Part shown: piece after piece, positions 1-9,839 of the stretch
Layout of the letters: every line of letters begins with the position of its first letter
Position numbering within the stretch: the first letter of the stretch is position 1
Assembly (NCBI GenBank): GCA_902573015.1
Contig: CACGIE010000009.1
Location: 1-44,064, forward strand
DNA from: an uncultured Candidatus Poseidoniales archaeon
GTDB taxonomy: Archaea > Thermoplasmatota > Poseidoniia > Poseidoniales > Thalassarchaeaceae
Reading direction: 5' to 3'
Length of the DNA: 44,064 nucleotides
Position numbers and translations under genes: made by a program
Notes under the pieces: generated by a model
What the model saw: the letters and a program-made list of their open reading frames with translations, nothing else
The model's database searches: none
What the model was told of the DNA's origin: nothing

Positions 1-3000
1 CATAGTACTGCCACTGCTCCATGGTCCAGCCCTCGGGCAATCCGCTCTCGGGTATTGGGGGGGTATTGGGCTCTACTGTCGGAGCGGGAGCCTGCTCCAT
101 GGGGTTCGATGGCGGAGGGGGCTTCTGGAAAAGGTCCTGCGAACCACCGTACATCGAGTTGGCCACTTCATCGGCGGAGGGCAGTTGGTCTACGCCTATC
201 TTCTCGCCGCTCCATCCCTCAACAGTCATGGTGTAGTCGCTTAGGGAATTGTGCTCCTCAAGTGGTGCCCTGGCCTTCTGCAGAACTCTGAAGGAAGAGA
301 ACAGAACGACTCCCATCACGGCCAGACCTATAGCTACGAGAGCGAAGTTTGCGGCTAGCCAGCCCACTTCCTTGACATCCGTGCCCTCAGGTATGGGGTC
401 CGGCTTGTACAGAGTGATCTGAGTGGTCCTCTTGGTCGTGTCAAGATCGCTGATTACTACCAGTGAGACGTTGAAATCGACTATATTGGCTGCTAGATTT
501 TCGAGGTTCTCGTCTCTCACATCGATGTTTATGGTGACGTTCCTGCTCTCCCCGGCTTCGAGGACGAAGTTCCTGTCATCGTCTTCCACCCTTGCATCGT
601 AGACAGTCCAGAGGTTGTCCAACTCTACATCAGCACGTATCTGCTGGTCCAACTCGGGATGAGCGCTTCGAATTGAGAATATGATGAAGTAGTCATCGCC
701 TGATTCACGTATCTCCGCTGCGTTGGAAAGTAAGGACGGAGGGAGCACCACCAGGTAGCCCACCGTACCTACCTCGAACCTGGCCTCGCCCTCGGCCGAG
801 TTGCCAGATTCAACGCTGGTAGCCTTGAGTTTGATGATCCGTGGGCCGTCGGCTTCTGCGTCGAAAGAGTAGCTCACGCTCAGGCTGAAGTTCTCCCCGG
901 GTGCGATGTAGGGGGTCCTTCCATTGGTGAGTCCTGCGACTGATGCGCTGACGTCGGACGGGAAGTCGAGTTCTATATCGAAGGCGTCATCCTCGTTACC
1001 GGTATTGGAAATGGTCCACTTCAGGGTCCTCGGGTCTGTTCCGGCCGCGAAGACCTCCTGCGACAGATCCCTGTCCTCCACCTCTACCATGTATGTCTTA
1101 GGAACGGTCAGGTAGAAATTCGACACGGACTGATAGCTTGGATTGGACTGGCTGGTACCGATAATCGAAACGCGGTAGCTTCCGTTCTCGACTCCTTTGG
1201 GCATGGGGAGGCGCAGAGTTAGCGTTATTTGTCCGCCATTGGCCTCCAGGGTTACCTCCTCGGCGCTTATTCCCGCCTCGAGCCTCCAGTTATCGGTGTC
1301 CACCCTCAGGTCGAAGGTGTCCTCGGTATTGCCGTAGTTGAACAGGAAGACTTGCACGGTACGCAGCTGCCCATCTGCGGGTGCCAGCATAGCGTTCTTC
1401 ACCGGGGCTATGGCCAAATCATGGAAGACTGGGACCTCGATGAATACATTCGTGGACGCTTGATATGTGTTGGGCAGCCTCGGATTAGCGAGCAGTGTGA
1501 GTTGGTAAGTTCCGGGTTCCATGCCCTCTGGTATTGACACCTCGGCATTGAGGGATATCTCTTCTACCGGAGTCATGTTGATCATTGTCATCTCCTCCCC
1601 TCCAATGTCGTACCACTTCAGGTTGTCAGGGGAGAGAGTTGGGTCTTGGAACGCACCGCCCAGGGACCATGAAGAGTATTGGTTGCCAGTGTTCTTGAGG
1701 TCCATCGTAATGTTGGCCTTCCCGCCTGGCATTATCACGGCAGCGGGGTTTGCAAGAGTCTCCTGCTTCAGAGTCATCCTGTATGTGGACTCAACGCTCA
1801 CGGGGAGCTCGATGTAGTACTTCGTTTCCTGGAAGTTGAGTATTCCGTCGTTTATCCAAGTGTACCAGAACAGGTCCTGAACTGGAGCCCCATCGGGGAT
1901 GGAGAGGTTGAACCAGGCGTTGGTGTAAGTCCTCGCCTTGATCGTGTTCGTCTTCACCTCATTGTCGTGATCGTTGAAATTATTGGAGTCTATCCTCAGG
2001 GGGAATTCGGACATCCAAGAGCTGTTGGAAACCTCGGTGAACAGCCTGAGTGTGGTATCGATGTAACCCTTGTTGAATATCCTGCAGTGTAGTGAGGGCG
2101 GCTCGGGATCGGCTGCCTCTACCAGGATGGTGTTGCCACCCTCCGACTCGGGGTCGTACTGAGATATCCCCCCGAAGTTATCGGGGAACCTGCAGTCCGC
2201 ATCGAGGGTATATTCGTCCCCTCGCTCGATTGCGAATATGATGAACGAGTCGATGTGTATCCCCTCATCCGAGAAGGAAGAGTTAGAGCGGAATAGGAAA
2301 GACAGAGTGAAACCCTCGTTCTGATGCAATCCGGTGGCGTTCCAGACCATCCTTGTCCAGTCTCCCTCTGTGGAAGAGAGGTTCTGAGCGGAGTAGTTGA
2401 GGTACTCCACGCCACCGCCTGCACCAGAGTCTGTCTCCATCATGATCGTATCGCCGGCGCCCATTACCCCCCATGCATCGGTAGCTATCTGGATAGAGTA
2501 AAGCAGGGGGCTGTTCACCTTGACTAGACACAGATTGGCCCCGTGTATGGATGAGACTATCGGGTCGGGCTCCCCATACCCCAGGCCGTGACTGGGATCG
2601 AAGACCTGGTCGGAGCACCCGTCGTTAGAGTTGAACCTCTGCCATGCCCACCTCAGTCTGTCATAGCGGTTTGATGCGTAGTTGTCATTGTCCCCCGAGA
2701 CCTTCCAGTGCCAATCTCCAGTGGCACTGGACTCGTTCTCCATTCTCCAAGTACCGGTCGGGAAGTTGTTTGTATCTGGCTGGTACCCATCTGTGTATCC
2801 GGCGGCATACCATGTCGGAACGCCGAACGGGACCGCGTTGTTCGTGCAGTACTTCCCCTCGTTGGCCTCATCCTCGCAGAAGCCATTCTCGAGAGGGTCG
2901 TACCAGAAAGCGATGGGAACATCCCTGTCCAGAAGGTCGTTCGAGTCGTCCCCGTCGATCCCTATTCCAGCATCCACGATGCCACGGAAAGTCACTCCTC

Positions 3001-3448
3001 CCGAGAGGAACCCGTCATCGCTCAAGCTACTATGGGCGATATTCGGAGTCCAGACGAATGGGACTCTGACTGACTGCCCAGCTGCTAGGGTGATGTTGAA
3101 CGTCCACTCCTGGATGATAACCCCGATGGGGTGCCATATCTCCAGCTTGGCGTCAGCGGTTACTGGAGATGGATCGACTCCCATCTGCTGGAAGGTCACA
3201 TTGACCTGGATGGTCTCTCCCTTGGTCATGTACTCCAGGGTAGTGGAGTCGGGTTGGTCCCAAACCTTCGGTGACACTGTCGAGTTGCCTACCTCGATTC
3301 CTGTGACCTCGAAGTCAACTGGATTGTTCCTCGGGCCGATCTCCGACTTCACTGAAGGGGCCTGAGGGACCTCTACTGCAACGTAGGAGATGCTAACTGC
3401 GAGGAGCAGGAAAGAAAGCAGGAGTGCACGTACCGAACTCATTGTCAT
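1..3448 (-). CDS. Large secreted/cell-surface protein with repeated CARDB/NEW3-like beta domains, one C-terminal TM helix and a cytoplasmic tail (truncated by window edge)
   Basis: Reverse-strand reading from ATG at 3448 (alternative 3442) stays open to the window edge: MSSVRALLLSFLLLAVSISYVAVEVPQAP signal; repeated 'NTGN/NYGN...' segments; TM VGWLAANFALVAIGLAVMGVVLF; tail ends PPIPESGLPEGWTMEQWQYY. Not in the ORF track because it has no stop in the window. Confidence 0.8.
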   Translation of the reverse strand, partial: MTMSSVRALLLSFLLLAVSISYVAVEVPQAPSVKSEIGPRNNPVDFEVTGIEVGNSTVSPKVWDQPDSTTLEYMTKGETIQVNVTFQQMGVDPSPVTADAKLEIWHPIGVIIQEWTFNITLAAGQSVRVPFVWTPNIAHSSLSDDGFLSGGVTFRGIVDAGIGIDGDDSNDLLDRDVPIAFWYDPLENGFCEDEANEGKYCTNNAVPFGVPTWYAAGYTDGYQPDTNNFPTGTWRMENESSATGDWHWKVSGDNDNYASNRYDRLRWAWQRFNSNDGCSDQVFDPSHGLGYGEPDPIVSSIHGANLCLVKVNSPLLYSIQIATDAWGVMGAGDTIMMETDSGAGGGVEYLNYSAQNLSSTEGDWTRMVWNATGLHQNEGFTLSFLFRSNSSFSDEGIHIDSFIIFAIERGDEYTLDADCRFPDNFGGISQYDPESEGGNTILVEAADPEPPSLHCRIFNKGYIDTTLRLFTEVSNSSWMSEFPLRIDSNNFNDHDNEVKTNTIKARTYTNAWFNLSIPDGAPVQDLFWYTWINDGILNFQETKYYIELPVSVESTYRMTLKQETLANPAAVIMPGGKANITMDLKNTGNQYSSWSLGGAFQDPTLSPDNLKWYDIGGEEMTMINMTPVEEISLNAEVSIPEGMEPGTYQLTLLANPRLPNTYQASTNVFIEVPVFHDLAIAPVKNAMLAPADGQLRTVQVFLFNYGNTEDTFDLRVDTDNWRLEAGISAEEVTLEANGGQITLTLRLPMPKGVENGSYRVSIIGTSQSNPSYQSVSNFYLTVPKTYMVEVEDRDLSQEVFAAGTDPRTLKWTISNTGNEDDAFDIELDFPSDVSASVAGLTNGRTPYIAPGENFSLSVSYSFDAEADGPRIIKLKATSVESGNSAEGEARFEVGTVGYLVVLPPSLLSNAAEIRESGDDYFIIFSIRSAHPELDQQIRADVELDNLWTVYDARVEDDDRNFVLEAGESRNVTINIDVRDENLENLAANIVDFNVSLVVISDLDTTKRTTQITLYKPDPIPEGTDVKEVGWLAANFALVAIGLAVMGVVLFSSFRVLQKARAPLEEHNSLSDYTMTVEGWSGEKIGVDQLPSADEVANSMYGGSQDLFQKPPPPSNPMEQAPAPTVEPNTPPIPESGLPEGWTMEQWQYY

Positions 3449-3597
3449 CAAATTGCGGAAATGAACCGTGTAAGAAGGTTGGGGAATGCAGTGCGCAACT
3501 CAAAGGGCAGCGGTAAGGAGGACACTTGCGTCTAACTGGCGTCACGAGGCACTTATCGAATGAAGCGCTTATGGTGGTATGCAGCGCCGAAGGAGGC

Positions 3598-4677
3598 ATG
3601 GTTGACCGTGGGAAAGTCGGGAAGCAGTTGGTACTGGTTCTGCTAGTCGTTCTGCAGATCACCATGGCACCGGTGATTCTGTTCTCATTGACTTACCTGG
3701 TTCACGTAGACTACGAGGCCGCGCAAGTGAGCATCCGAACCGACCTCATACACTGGGTCGTGTCCGCAGGACTATCTTACGGACTCATATCGATAGCTCT
3801 GGCCCTGGTCGTGGGAGGCTTCAGGCCGTTCTTCGTGGCGAATCGCGGAGGCATCCTGCCTACCTTGAAAATGAGTCCCAGGACGGGAGACCCCGAGCTA
3901 GTCGATAGGGCCAGGCTATACCTCCAAGGAACTCCCTACGGGAGGATGGCCATATTGGTGAACTCGAAGACCAGGGGCGGGGAGTACGACCTAATGGCAG
4001 TCCACGGCGGGCTGCAGCTACTGGCAGTGCCGATGCAGGTCATCCTGATCGCGGTACCTCTGGCGATAATGGAGGGCGTGCCCGACTCTCTGGTCAGGCC
4101 CAGCAGAGCCTTCGACTTGGGGATGGCGGGCTACTTAGTCGCCCTGTGGATAGCCGTCAGAATCCATCCCGTTGTCTCCCACCAGCTCGTGGGCATAGCT
4201 GCCATGTTCAGGAACGTGGTCTGGAGAGTTTCGAGGCTCTCCTGGGTATTGCCAATCTTCCTTTACTGGCTCGTGGCGAGGGTTGTGCTACTGGTCTCCC
4301 TAGACGTCCTGAACGTCGACTACGAGCAGTGGCACGAGATGCAACTGGAGAAGATAATCCTAGAGACAATAGCCCCGGGGGCTGAGGTCCCGGAGACCGC
4401 TATACTTGACTTCATAGTAGCCATATCCGTCCTTCCTATGGCCACATTCACTACCGTCTCCGTGCTGGGGGGTTCTCAGGATATGCCCGACTGGATGTTC
4501 GGGCAGGAGTCAGCCCTCGAGTCTCTGAGGGTCAAGGAGCTCGGGGATGGGACGGAGCATGAGGAATCCGACGAAGATGAGCCAGCGGTCATCTTGAATG
4601 ACGAGTCCGACGAGGAAGATGAGCCGCTCCCTTCTAGGATGATCGACAGCCCATTCGACCTATTCAGCGAGGACTAG
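3598..4677 (+). CDS. Multi-pass membrane protein (Yip1-like topology) with acidic C-terminal tail, hypothetical
   Basis: ORF 3526..4677; ATG 3598 (MVDRGKVGKQ...) likely start; several hydrophobic helices, Asp/Glu-rich tail. Confidence 0.7.
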   Translation: MVDRGKVGKQLVLVLLVVLQITMAPVILFSLTYLVHVDYEAAQVSIRTDLIHWVVSAGLSYGLISIALALVVGGFRPFFVANRGGILPTLKMSPRTGDPELVDRARLYLQGTPYGRMAILVNSKTRGGEYDLMAVHGGLQLLAVPMQVILIAVPLAIMEGVPDSLVRPSRAFDLGMAGYLVALWIAVRIHPVVSHQLVGIAAMFRNVVWRVSRLSWVLPIFLYWLVARVVLLVSLDVLNVDYEQWHEMQLEKIILETIAPGAEVPETAILDFIVAISVLPMATFTTVSVLGGSQDMPDWMFGQESALESLRVKELGDGTEHEESDEDEPAVILNDESDEEDEPLPSRMIDSPFDLFSED

Positions 4678-4727
4678 GCAAGGAAATTATTCGAGAAATA
4701 AGCTTGTTTGAGGATATGCCTGTCGAA

Positions 4728-4925
4728 CTATCTGACCATCGACTGGTTCATCCTACCATCAGGACCCGTGACGACTTCGCCGACCGGTCTCCATCCGAGT
4801 CTGATAGCGTTCTTGACCTTGTCTTCCAACGCTGCCTCCAACTCCTCTCTGTCCTCCATCACCCCTTGGCTCCCATCTTTGCGAGTTCCCACAGTCACCA
4901 TCTTGTAATCCATGAAGGCTCGCAC
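4728..4925 (-). CDS. DUF1737-like small protein
   Basis: 65 aa; 'DYKMVTV...REELEAALEDKVKNAIRLGWRPVGEVV' resembles the DUF1737 pattern (YKVV...LEE.V...I..GW.PVGG). Confidence 0.6.
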   Translation of the reverse strand: MRAFMDYKMVTVGTRKDGSQGVMEDREELEAALEDKVKNAIRLGWRPVGEVVTGPDGRMNQSMVR

Positions 4926-5038
4926 TTGCTGTCGGTTGAAGGAGTCATCGCATAAGCATCATCAATGAAAGGCGTAATCGGCAAGTTCCCTGGGGGAGTT
5001 TGCGACACTTGGGCTAGTCCATTACCCGGACAACGGTA

Positions 5039-5806
5039 CTACATCACCGAGGTGCCGGGCATAAGGGATGGAATTTTCAACTGGGCCAGAGTTTCCCCCC
5101 CTCCATCGACTACTATCCTTAGATCGAGAACCTGCCCTATACCAGCCTCTGCATCACAACCAACAGGGGTTGATGTGGCGAAGTCTGCATCCTCGATATC
5201 CTCATTCACGCCCCCCTCGTCGTCAACATTGGTTGGATTCAGGTCTATCTCGAATCGGAAGGTGGTCCCAGCGGTGATCTCGGTCCCATCAGTTATTGCC
5301 GTGCCATCCATCTCAGTTGCCGACACCAGTCCTGCGTCGACCGCGGCAACGGTCTTTCCCAGTACCTCTGTGGGAGCTGCCCACGGACCAGGGGGGTCTG
5401 GGGTCAGTTGGGAGTATGTCACACCGCACGTGATGTAGTAGGAAATATCCCCTTGCTGGACGTTCAATGAGCCAGAGCCAATCCTTGCGATAACCTCGAA
5501 CGTAGCTACATCGGTACGACAGTCATCGGCGGTGGGCGGACCGCATTCCTCTCCAATATCCGCAAGTGGGGAACCCCCGCCGCCACTATGGTCCCACCTC
5601 ATCGGATTGGCGGTATCCTTGACGAAGATGTCAGATATGGAGACCTTCCCCGAAATCTGCTGCCTAGTGTCGGAGCTGGTGTTCTCCGCATTCTGCTGCA
5701 GCTCCTCGGCGGTCTTGATTATTATCGTGGAGGCGACCGCAGCGACAAGTATCAGAGCGATGAAGACTATCATCGCCCCGATTCCTATTGACCCCTCGTC
5801 CTCCAT
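5039..5806 (-). CDS. flaB: Archaellin (archaeal flagellin)
   Basis: N-terminus MEDEGSIGIGAMIVFIALILVAAVASTIIIKTAEELQQNAENTSSDTRQQISGKVSI matches the archaellin class III signal/hydrophobic domain. Confidence 0.85.
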   Translation of the reverse strand: MEDEGSIGIGAMIVFIALILVAAVASTIIIKTAEELQQNAENTSSDTRQQISGKVSISDIFVKDTANPMRWDHSGGGGSPLADIGEECGPPTADDCRTDVATFEVIARIGSGSLNVQQGDISYYITCGVTYSQLTPDPPGPWAAPTEVLGKTVAAVDAGLVSATEMDGTAITDGTEITAGTTFRFEIDLNPTNVDDEGGVNEDIEDADFATSTPVGCDAEAGIGQVLDLRIVVDGGGETLAQLKIPSLMPGTSVM

Positions 5807-5906
5807 GGCATATCGTAAGGAGCGTGATTATCAAAATTATCCCTGAAAAATGCCCTGTCCATATTGATGAACAAGCCATATTAGACGATAGTATCATAGG
5901 TTCATT

Positions 5907-6329
5907 TTGCCCATTGCCTGTTCAATGCTGGTCGAATCGGTAGGAAGGCCCACGATGGTGGTGAATCTCTGGGCATCGCTCGCTTACGGGCTAGTTTTGA
6001 TCCTAGCGCCAGACCTATTCTGCGAGATACTCCGGGCGGATGCCGTAAACACTGCATGGTTGAGGACCATAGGTGCTGCTTTGCTAGGGACCAATGTTCT
6101 GGGTAGCTGGCTATGGCTCAGAAACCCCAGTCTCGACATGGGCAGAGTCCAGACGGCAACCGCCGGCCTTGAGGCGGCGGCGATGGGTTTGTCACTCCTG
6201 CTTGGAGAATTCACGGCTGACAATATCTGGATGGTCCATGCATCCGTTTTCCTGGCACTAATTGTGACGATCGGGCTTGTGCCTACCGCTCTGGGGGAGT
6301 CATACAATTCCAATACTGATTCTCCGTAA
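5907..6329 (+). CDS. Small multi-pass membrane protein, hypothetical
   Basis: 140 aa ORF with about 4 hydrophobic segments. Confidence 0.6.
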   Translation: MPIACSMLVESVGRPTMVVNLWASLAYGLVLILAPDLFCEILRADAVNTAWLRTIGAALLGTNVLGSWLWLRNPSLDMGRVQTATAGLEAAAMGLSLLLGEFTADNIWMVHASVFLALIVTIGLVPTALGESYNSNTDSP

Positions 6330-6540
6330 TGTTGAGACGGAGGTTACCTTGTGAATATCCATAATCCTGGATACTACCTACAGACCCATTATGATGGCAG
6401 GGCTCTTTGTCCAATTTTTCGGCCTGAAAATAATAAGTGGGGGCATGAGATGAAGTGCGGATACTACACCAACTGAAACACATTGGAGATTACAAACTGT
6501 ACGTAAAAGAATAACTGAAAGTAGAGAGGAAGATGTGAAA

Positions 6541-6548
6541 TTTAAATA
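6541..6548 (+). promoter_or_regulatory. TATA box of leaderless promoter for CDS at 6571
   Basis: TTTAAATA 23-30 nt upstream of ATG 6571. Confidence 0.6.
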
Positions 6549-6570
6549 AAAATCAACTTAAGCTCAGACT

Positions 6571-6831
6571 ATGCAAAGAAACTGGAATAAAATATGGAGA
6601 TGGGTGCACTTAGGATTAGGATTAATGCTTGTAGTCTACCACTCCCGGATAGCATATGTGGAATATGGTTGGATTGATACTGCTTGGTCAAGTGACATAG
6701 ACAAATTCGTATCCACGACTTTCGTTTTCATGGTGATGTGGACTGGACTTGCTAAGTGGCCGATATACCCTTGGTACAAGAAGCGCCAGAACAAGAAAAA
6801 AAGGGAAATGAAGGCTTCTGCATCAGAATAA
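6571..6831 (+). CDS. Small membrane protein, hypothetical
   Basis: 86 aa ORF, TM segments, preceded by TATA box. Confidence 0.6.
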   Translation: MQRNWNKIWRWVHLGLGLMLVVYHSRIAYVEYGWIDTAWSSDIDKFVSTTFVFMVMWTGLAKWPIYPWYKKRQNKKKREMKASASE

Positions 6832-6928
6832 TCCGTGGAAGGTGATGCTCCCTAGTACTACGGTTACTTTGTGACGTATTGATATCGCTGGGTTCTACCT
6901 GCGAACCCATTGTGATGGGCTTTGTCAT

Positions 6929-7570
6929 TCAGGGATTACCCCTTACCTCAATTCCGATTGCGTCGGCTATCTCCCTGGCCTTTCGTCCGTGTCTTTCGGA
7001 TTGAAGAATCAAGTCTTCGATACTAATCTCCCACTCCCCCTCCTCGCTCGAGTGGCCGTGGACAATGTATGTTCTCCTCGTGGACTCTGTAGAATTCCCA
7101 TCCGCGTCGTGACCATGGTACACCGTTACTTTGTATTCTAGGTATTCTGCTTCGGATAGGGGCCTTTCCTTGGAGTAATTCACGCGCCCCAAAAACGTTG
7201 ACTCGAAGACCAGTCGATCGACGCTGTGCTGGACGCGCAGGCGCTTTTTGGACAGGCCGGATAGCAATATTAACATACACAACAATCCAGCTAATAAGAA
7301 GGGGATTCCAAAACATACCCCTTCTAGTCCTCCGTCCTCGTGATTAGGATTCCTTATCGAGAAGGCCATCAAAGAGAACCCGGCCCCACCGAAAATAACC
7401 GCTGGCGACCCTAACACGAGGCTCACGACGATGACAGATATTACTGATTTGGGGCCCGTTGTGAAATCCTTGTCAGGAGGAGGGCGGAGGGGTTCTTCGT
7501 TCATATCCGAACCGGAATCATCGGTAGCTGCGCGGTCTGTTTCCTCGGAGTTCCACCACTTTTCTTCCAT
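6929..7570 (-). CDS. Membrane protein, hypothetical
   Basis: 213 aa; two TM helices then a soluble domain; N-terminus MEEKWW. Confidence 0.65.
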   Translation of the reverse strand: MEEKWWNSEETDRAATDDSGSDMNEEPLRPPPDKDFTTGPKSVISVIVVSLVLGSPAVIFGGAGFSLMAFSIRNPNHEDGGLEGVCFGIPFLLAGLLCMLILLSGLSKKRLRVQHSVDRLVFESTFLGRVNYSKERPLSEAEYLEYKVTVYHGHDADGNSTESTRRTYIVHGHSSEEGEWEISIEDLILQSERHGRKAREIADAIGIEVRGNP

Positions 7571-7960
7571 TGAGATTAGTTCTCTTTTCCGATGTCTATT
7601 ATCTTTATTTGAGGGTCGAAAAATATGTTCTTATGTTCGCTAATGTGAGTCTTGCCCATATCACAGTGGGGCCCTCTATTATGCCGGGTGAAAGTTAATG
7701 GCCGAATTTGGAGGACGATACTCCGTGTCATATTTTGATAAATACGTAAGTGTCCACTTTTCATATTTTGACGAGTCGATCTCTGGATGGTCCGACTTAA
7801 GTTCGAAGCAGAAGCTAATTATCTCTCTGAAGATATTGACTGACTCTTTCGGAGTCCTAATGATTCTAGTAATAATTTCTGAAGTAATTAATTAGGGCAG
7901 GGGCATAATCTTCCCTAGGGAGGATAATGTCGGGAAAATATTCAAGATAAGCAATTCGAA

Positions 7961-8419
7961 ATGCCCCCTATGCCATGGTTCTTCGGTGGGGGAGTGGGAA
8001 TTTTGGAGGGCATTGCTAGGGCGCTCCCAGAGAAAACGAGGAGAATAGTTGGAATAACTTTGTTATCGGGAGGAATCATTCTGAGCATCATTGGATTGGT
8101 GCTGATGAATCTTATTGATGATTCAGACGCAATGATTTTGATTCCCTTGATATTGCTTGGACTAGGGATTATCATCATGGTAATGTCAATTAGTTTTTTC
8201 AGGAAATTTGAACATAGGGGATGGTTAGAAGACGCTCTGTTTTACTGGTCTTTTTGGTCCGATTCTCTTGACTTTCTAGATCATGATGCTAGTAAACGCA
8301 GCATTGATTGCTCATCCTGTAATCAAAAGTTAAACATCCCCTTTAGTTATTCAGGGAAGATTTCTTGCCCTACTTGTGACATTTATATTGAACTGGAAGA
8401 AGGGAAAATACAAGCATAG
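7961..8419 (+). CDS. Membrane protein with C-terminal zinc ribbon
   Basis: 152 aa; CSSCNQKLNIPFSYSGKISCPTCD. Confidence 0.65.
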   Translation: MPPMPWFFGGGVGILEGIARALPEKTRRIVGITLLSGGIILSIIGLVLMNLIDDSDAMILIPLILLGLGIIIMVMSISFFRKFEHRGWLEDALFYWSFWSDSLDFLDHDASKRSIDCSSCNQKLNIPFSYSGKISCPTCDIYIELEEGKIQA

Positions 8420-8492
8420 GGAAACCCATCCAATCAGGGTTCATCGGAAGGGTAGGCAATATTTCGCATACGCAATGAAGGGTTGTCCTGAC

Positions 8493-8945
8493 TCAACAAT
8501 TGCTGGACCAAACAACGTCATAACAAATCAGGTCAGTTTGAAGAGTGAAGGTTAACCAAGGTATGATGAAAACTAAGACTCCAACTATCGACCCCATTGC
8601 AAATCCCATGGAGAATTGGCTCCTTCCATTGAGGTAGGAGATTGGTGGTATAACTGCTCCAAAAAATAGCCAAACAGAACAAACATCTTGCAATAACAGA
8701 GACGCTATAGCCAAACTAAGGGGCGTGTAGAAGAAGCCTTTCTTGAAGCCTAAAGATGTGGGCCTATCGTCAATTTTTCTAGGCTCGGGATTTGATTCGG
8801 CAGTTTTGGGCTCGGGATTTGATTCGACTGAAATTTCATCTTGATTCTTTTCGTCGTGTTTCCCATCTTTGTGCCGCAGGCAATATCCTGTTGTTCGAAA
8901 TTCAAGGGCATTGCAACCCTCGTAACCACACTTCCTTTCACCCAT
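8493..8945 (-). CDS. N-terminal CCCH-type zinc motif + TM domain protein (paralog family)
   Basis: MGERKCGYEGCNALEFRTTGYCLRHK; hydrophobic C-terminal half. Confidence 0.65.
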   Translation of the reverse strand: MGERKCGYEGCNALEFRTTGYCLRHKDGKHDEKNQDEISVESNPEPKTAESNPEPRKIDDRPTSLGFKKGFFYTPLSLAIASLLLQDVCSVWLFFGAVIPPISYLNGRSQFSMGFAMGSIVGVLVFIIPWLTFTLQTDLICYDVVWSSNC

Positions 8946-9034
8946 GCATCAAACTGTCCTCCCTCAAGCATAGCCTTTGTCACGGAACCATGGTATTCGG
9001 GAGCATCATATTCCCTACCCAAGTTGACGGACTC

Positions 9035-9044
9035 GTCATAAAGG
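9035..9044 (+). promoter_or_regulatory. GTCATAAAGG promoter-like element
   Basis: Ends 19 nt before ATG 9064; shared with other genes in the window. Confidence 0.45.
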
Positions 9045-9063
9045 AGAATGAGATGCAAGTATC

Positions 9064-9771
9064 ATGAAGGTCAGCGCACTAAATTTATTCTTACTCATAT
9101 TTCTTGCTACCCTTACAGGGTGCACTGGCTCGGAAGAAGACTCGGTGGAGGCAGAAACTTACACTGGCGAGTTCAAGATACTTGCTTTGCATGGAGGTGG
9201 AGACAGTCCAGAGGGGCTAATGGGCCAGCCTGGAATGCAGGACCTGATGTCCGACCTCCCAGAGTTTGAGTTCTTCTTCGCAGATGCCCCTGACCACGAC
9301 AGCATGTGCGAACAATGCTGGTACGCTGATCCCCCAGGGGGGAAGGGAGAGCCTAATGAGGATAGGACCTGGGCAGACATATCGATCGAGTATCTAGACG
9401 GAATAGTGCAGGAGTATGGCCCCTTCTACGGCATCCTTGGATACTCACAAGGGTGCCCGATGGCGACTGTTTACATCGCCAACTCCAATACATCCTTTGA
9501 GAAAGCGTTCCTTTTCAACGGATACCTGCCTACGACTCACTCCGGGCTCAACGACACCATCAACGAAGTAGCCCCCCTGGATGTAGATGCGCTTATTTTC
9601 GGCGGAGACAATGATGTTTTCATATTCGGGGTAGAGGAACTCGAAGGTGTTTATCAGGAGCCGACGATAATAATCAGCAGCACCGCGGATCACCATCTGC
9701 CATCTTCAGACGATGAGACATATGGGGACGTGCTTGCATTTTTCAGACAAGGAACAAATGGAACCCTCTGA
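9064..9771 (+). CDS. Secreted lipoprotein, FSH1-type serine hydrolase (alpha/beta)
   Basis: Lipobox LTGC; LALHGGGDSPEG; nucleophile motif GYSQG; late 'GGDND' and 'ADHHLP'. Confidence 0.75.
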   Translation: MKVSALNLFLLIFLATLTGCTGSEEDSVEAETYTGEFKILALHGGGDSPEGLMGQPGMQDLMSDLPEFEFFFADAPDHDSMCEQCWYADPPGGKGEPNEDRTWADISIEYLDGIVQEYGPFYGILGYSQGCPMATVYIANSNTSFEKAFLFNGYLPTTHSGLNDTINEVAPLDVDALIFGGDNDVFIFGVEELEGVYQEPTIIISSTADHHLPSSDDETYGDVLAFFRQGTNGTL

Positions 9772-9810
9772 GATGTCACCACCATACCACCTACCCGATA
9801 TTACGCATAG

Positions 9811-9820
9811 GTCATAGAGG
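9811..9820 (+). promoter_or_regulatory. GTCATAGAGG promoter-like element
   Basis: Ends 19 nt before ATG 9840. Confidence 0.45.
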
Positions 9821-9839
9821 GGCATTCCCTAGGAGGGTT

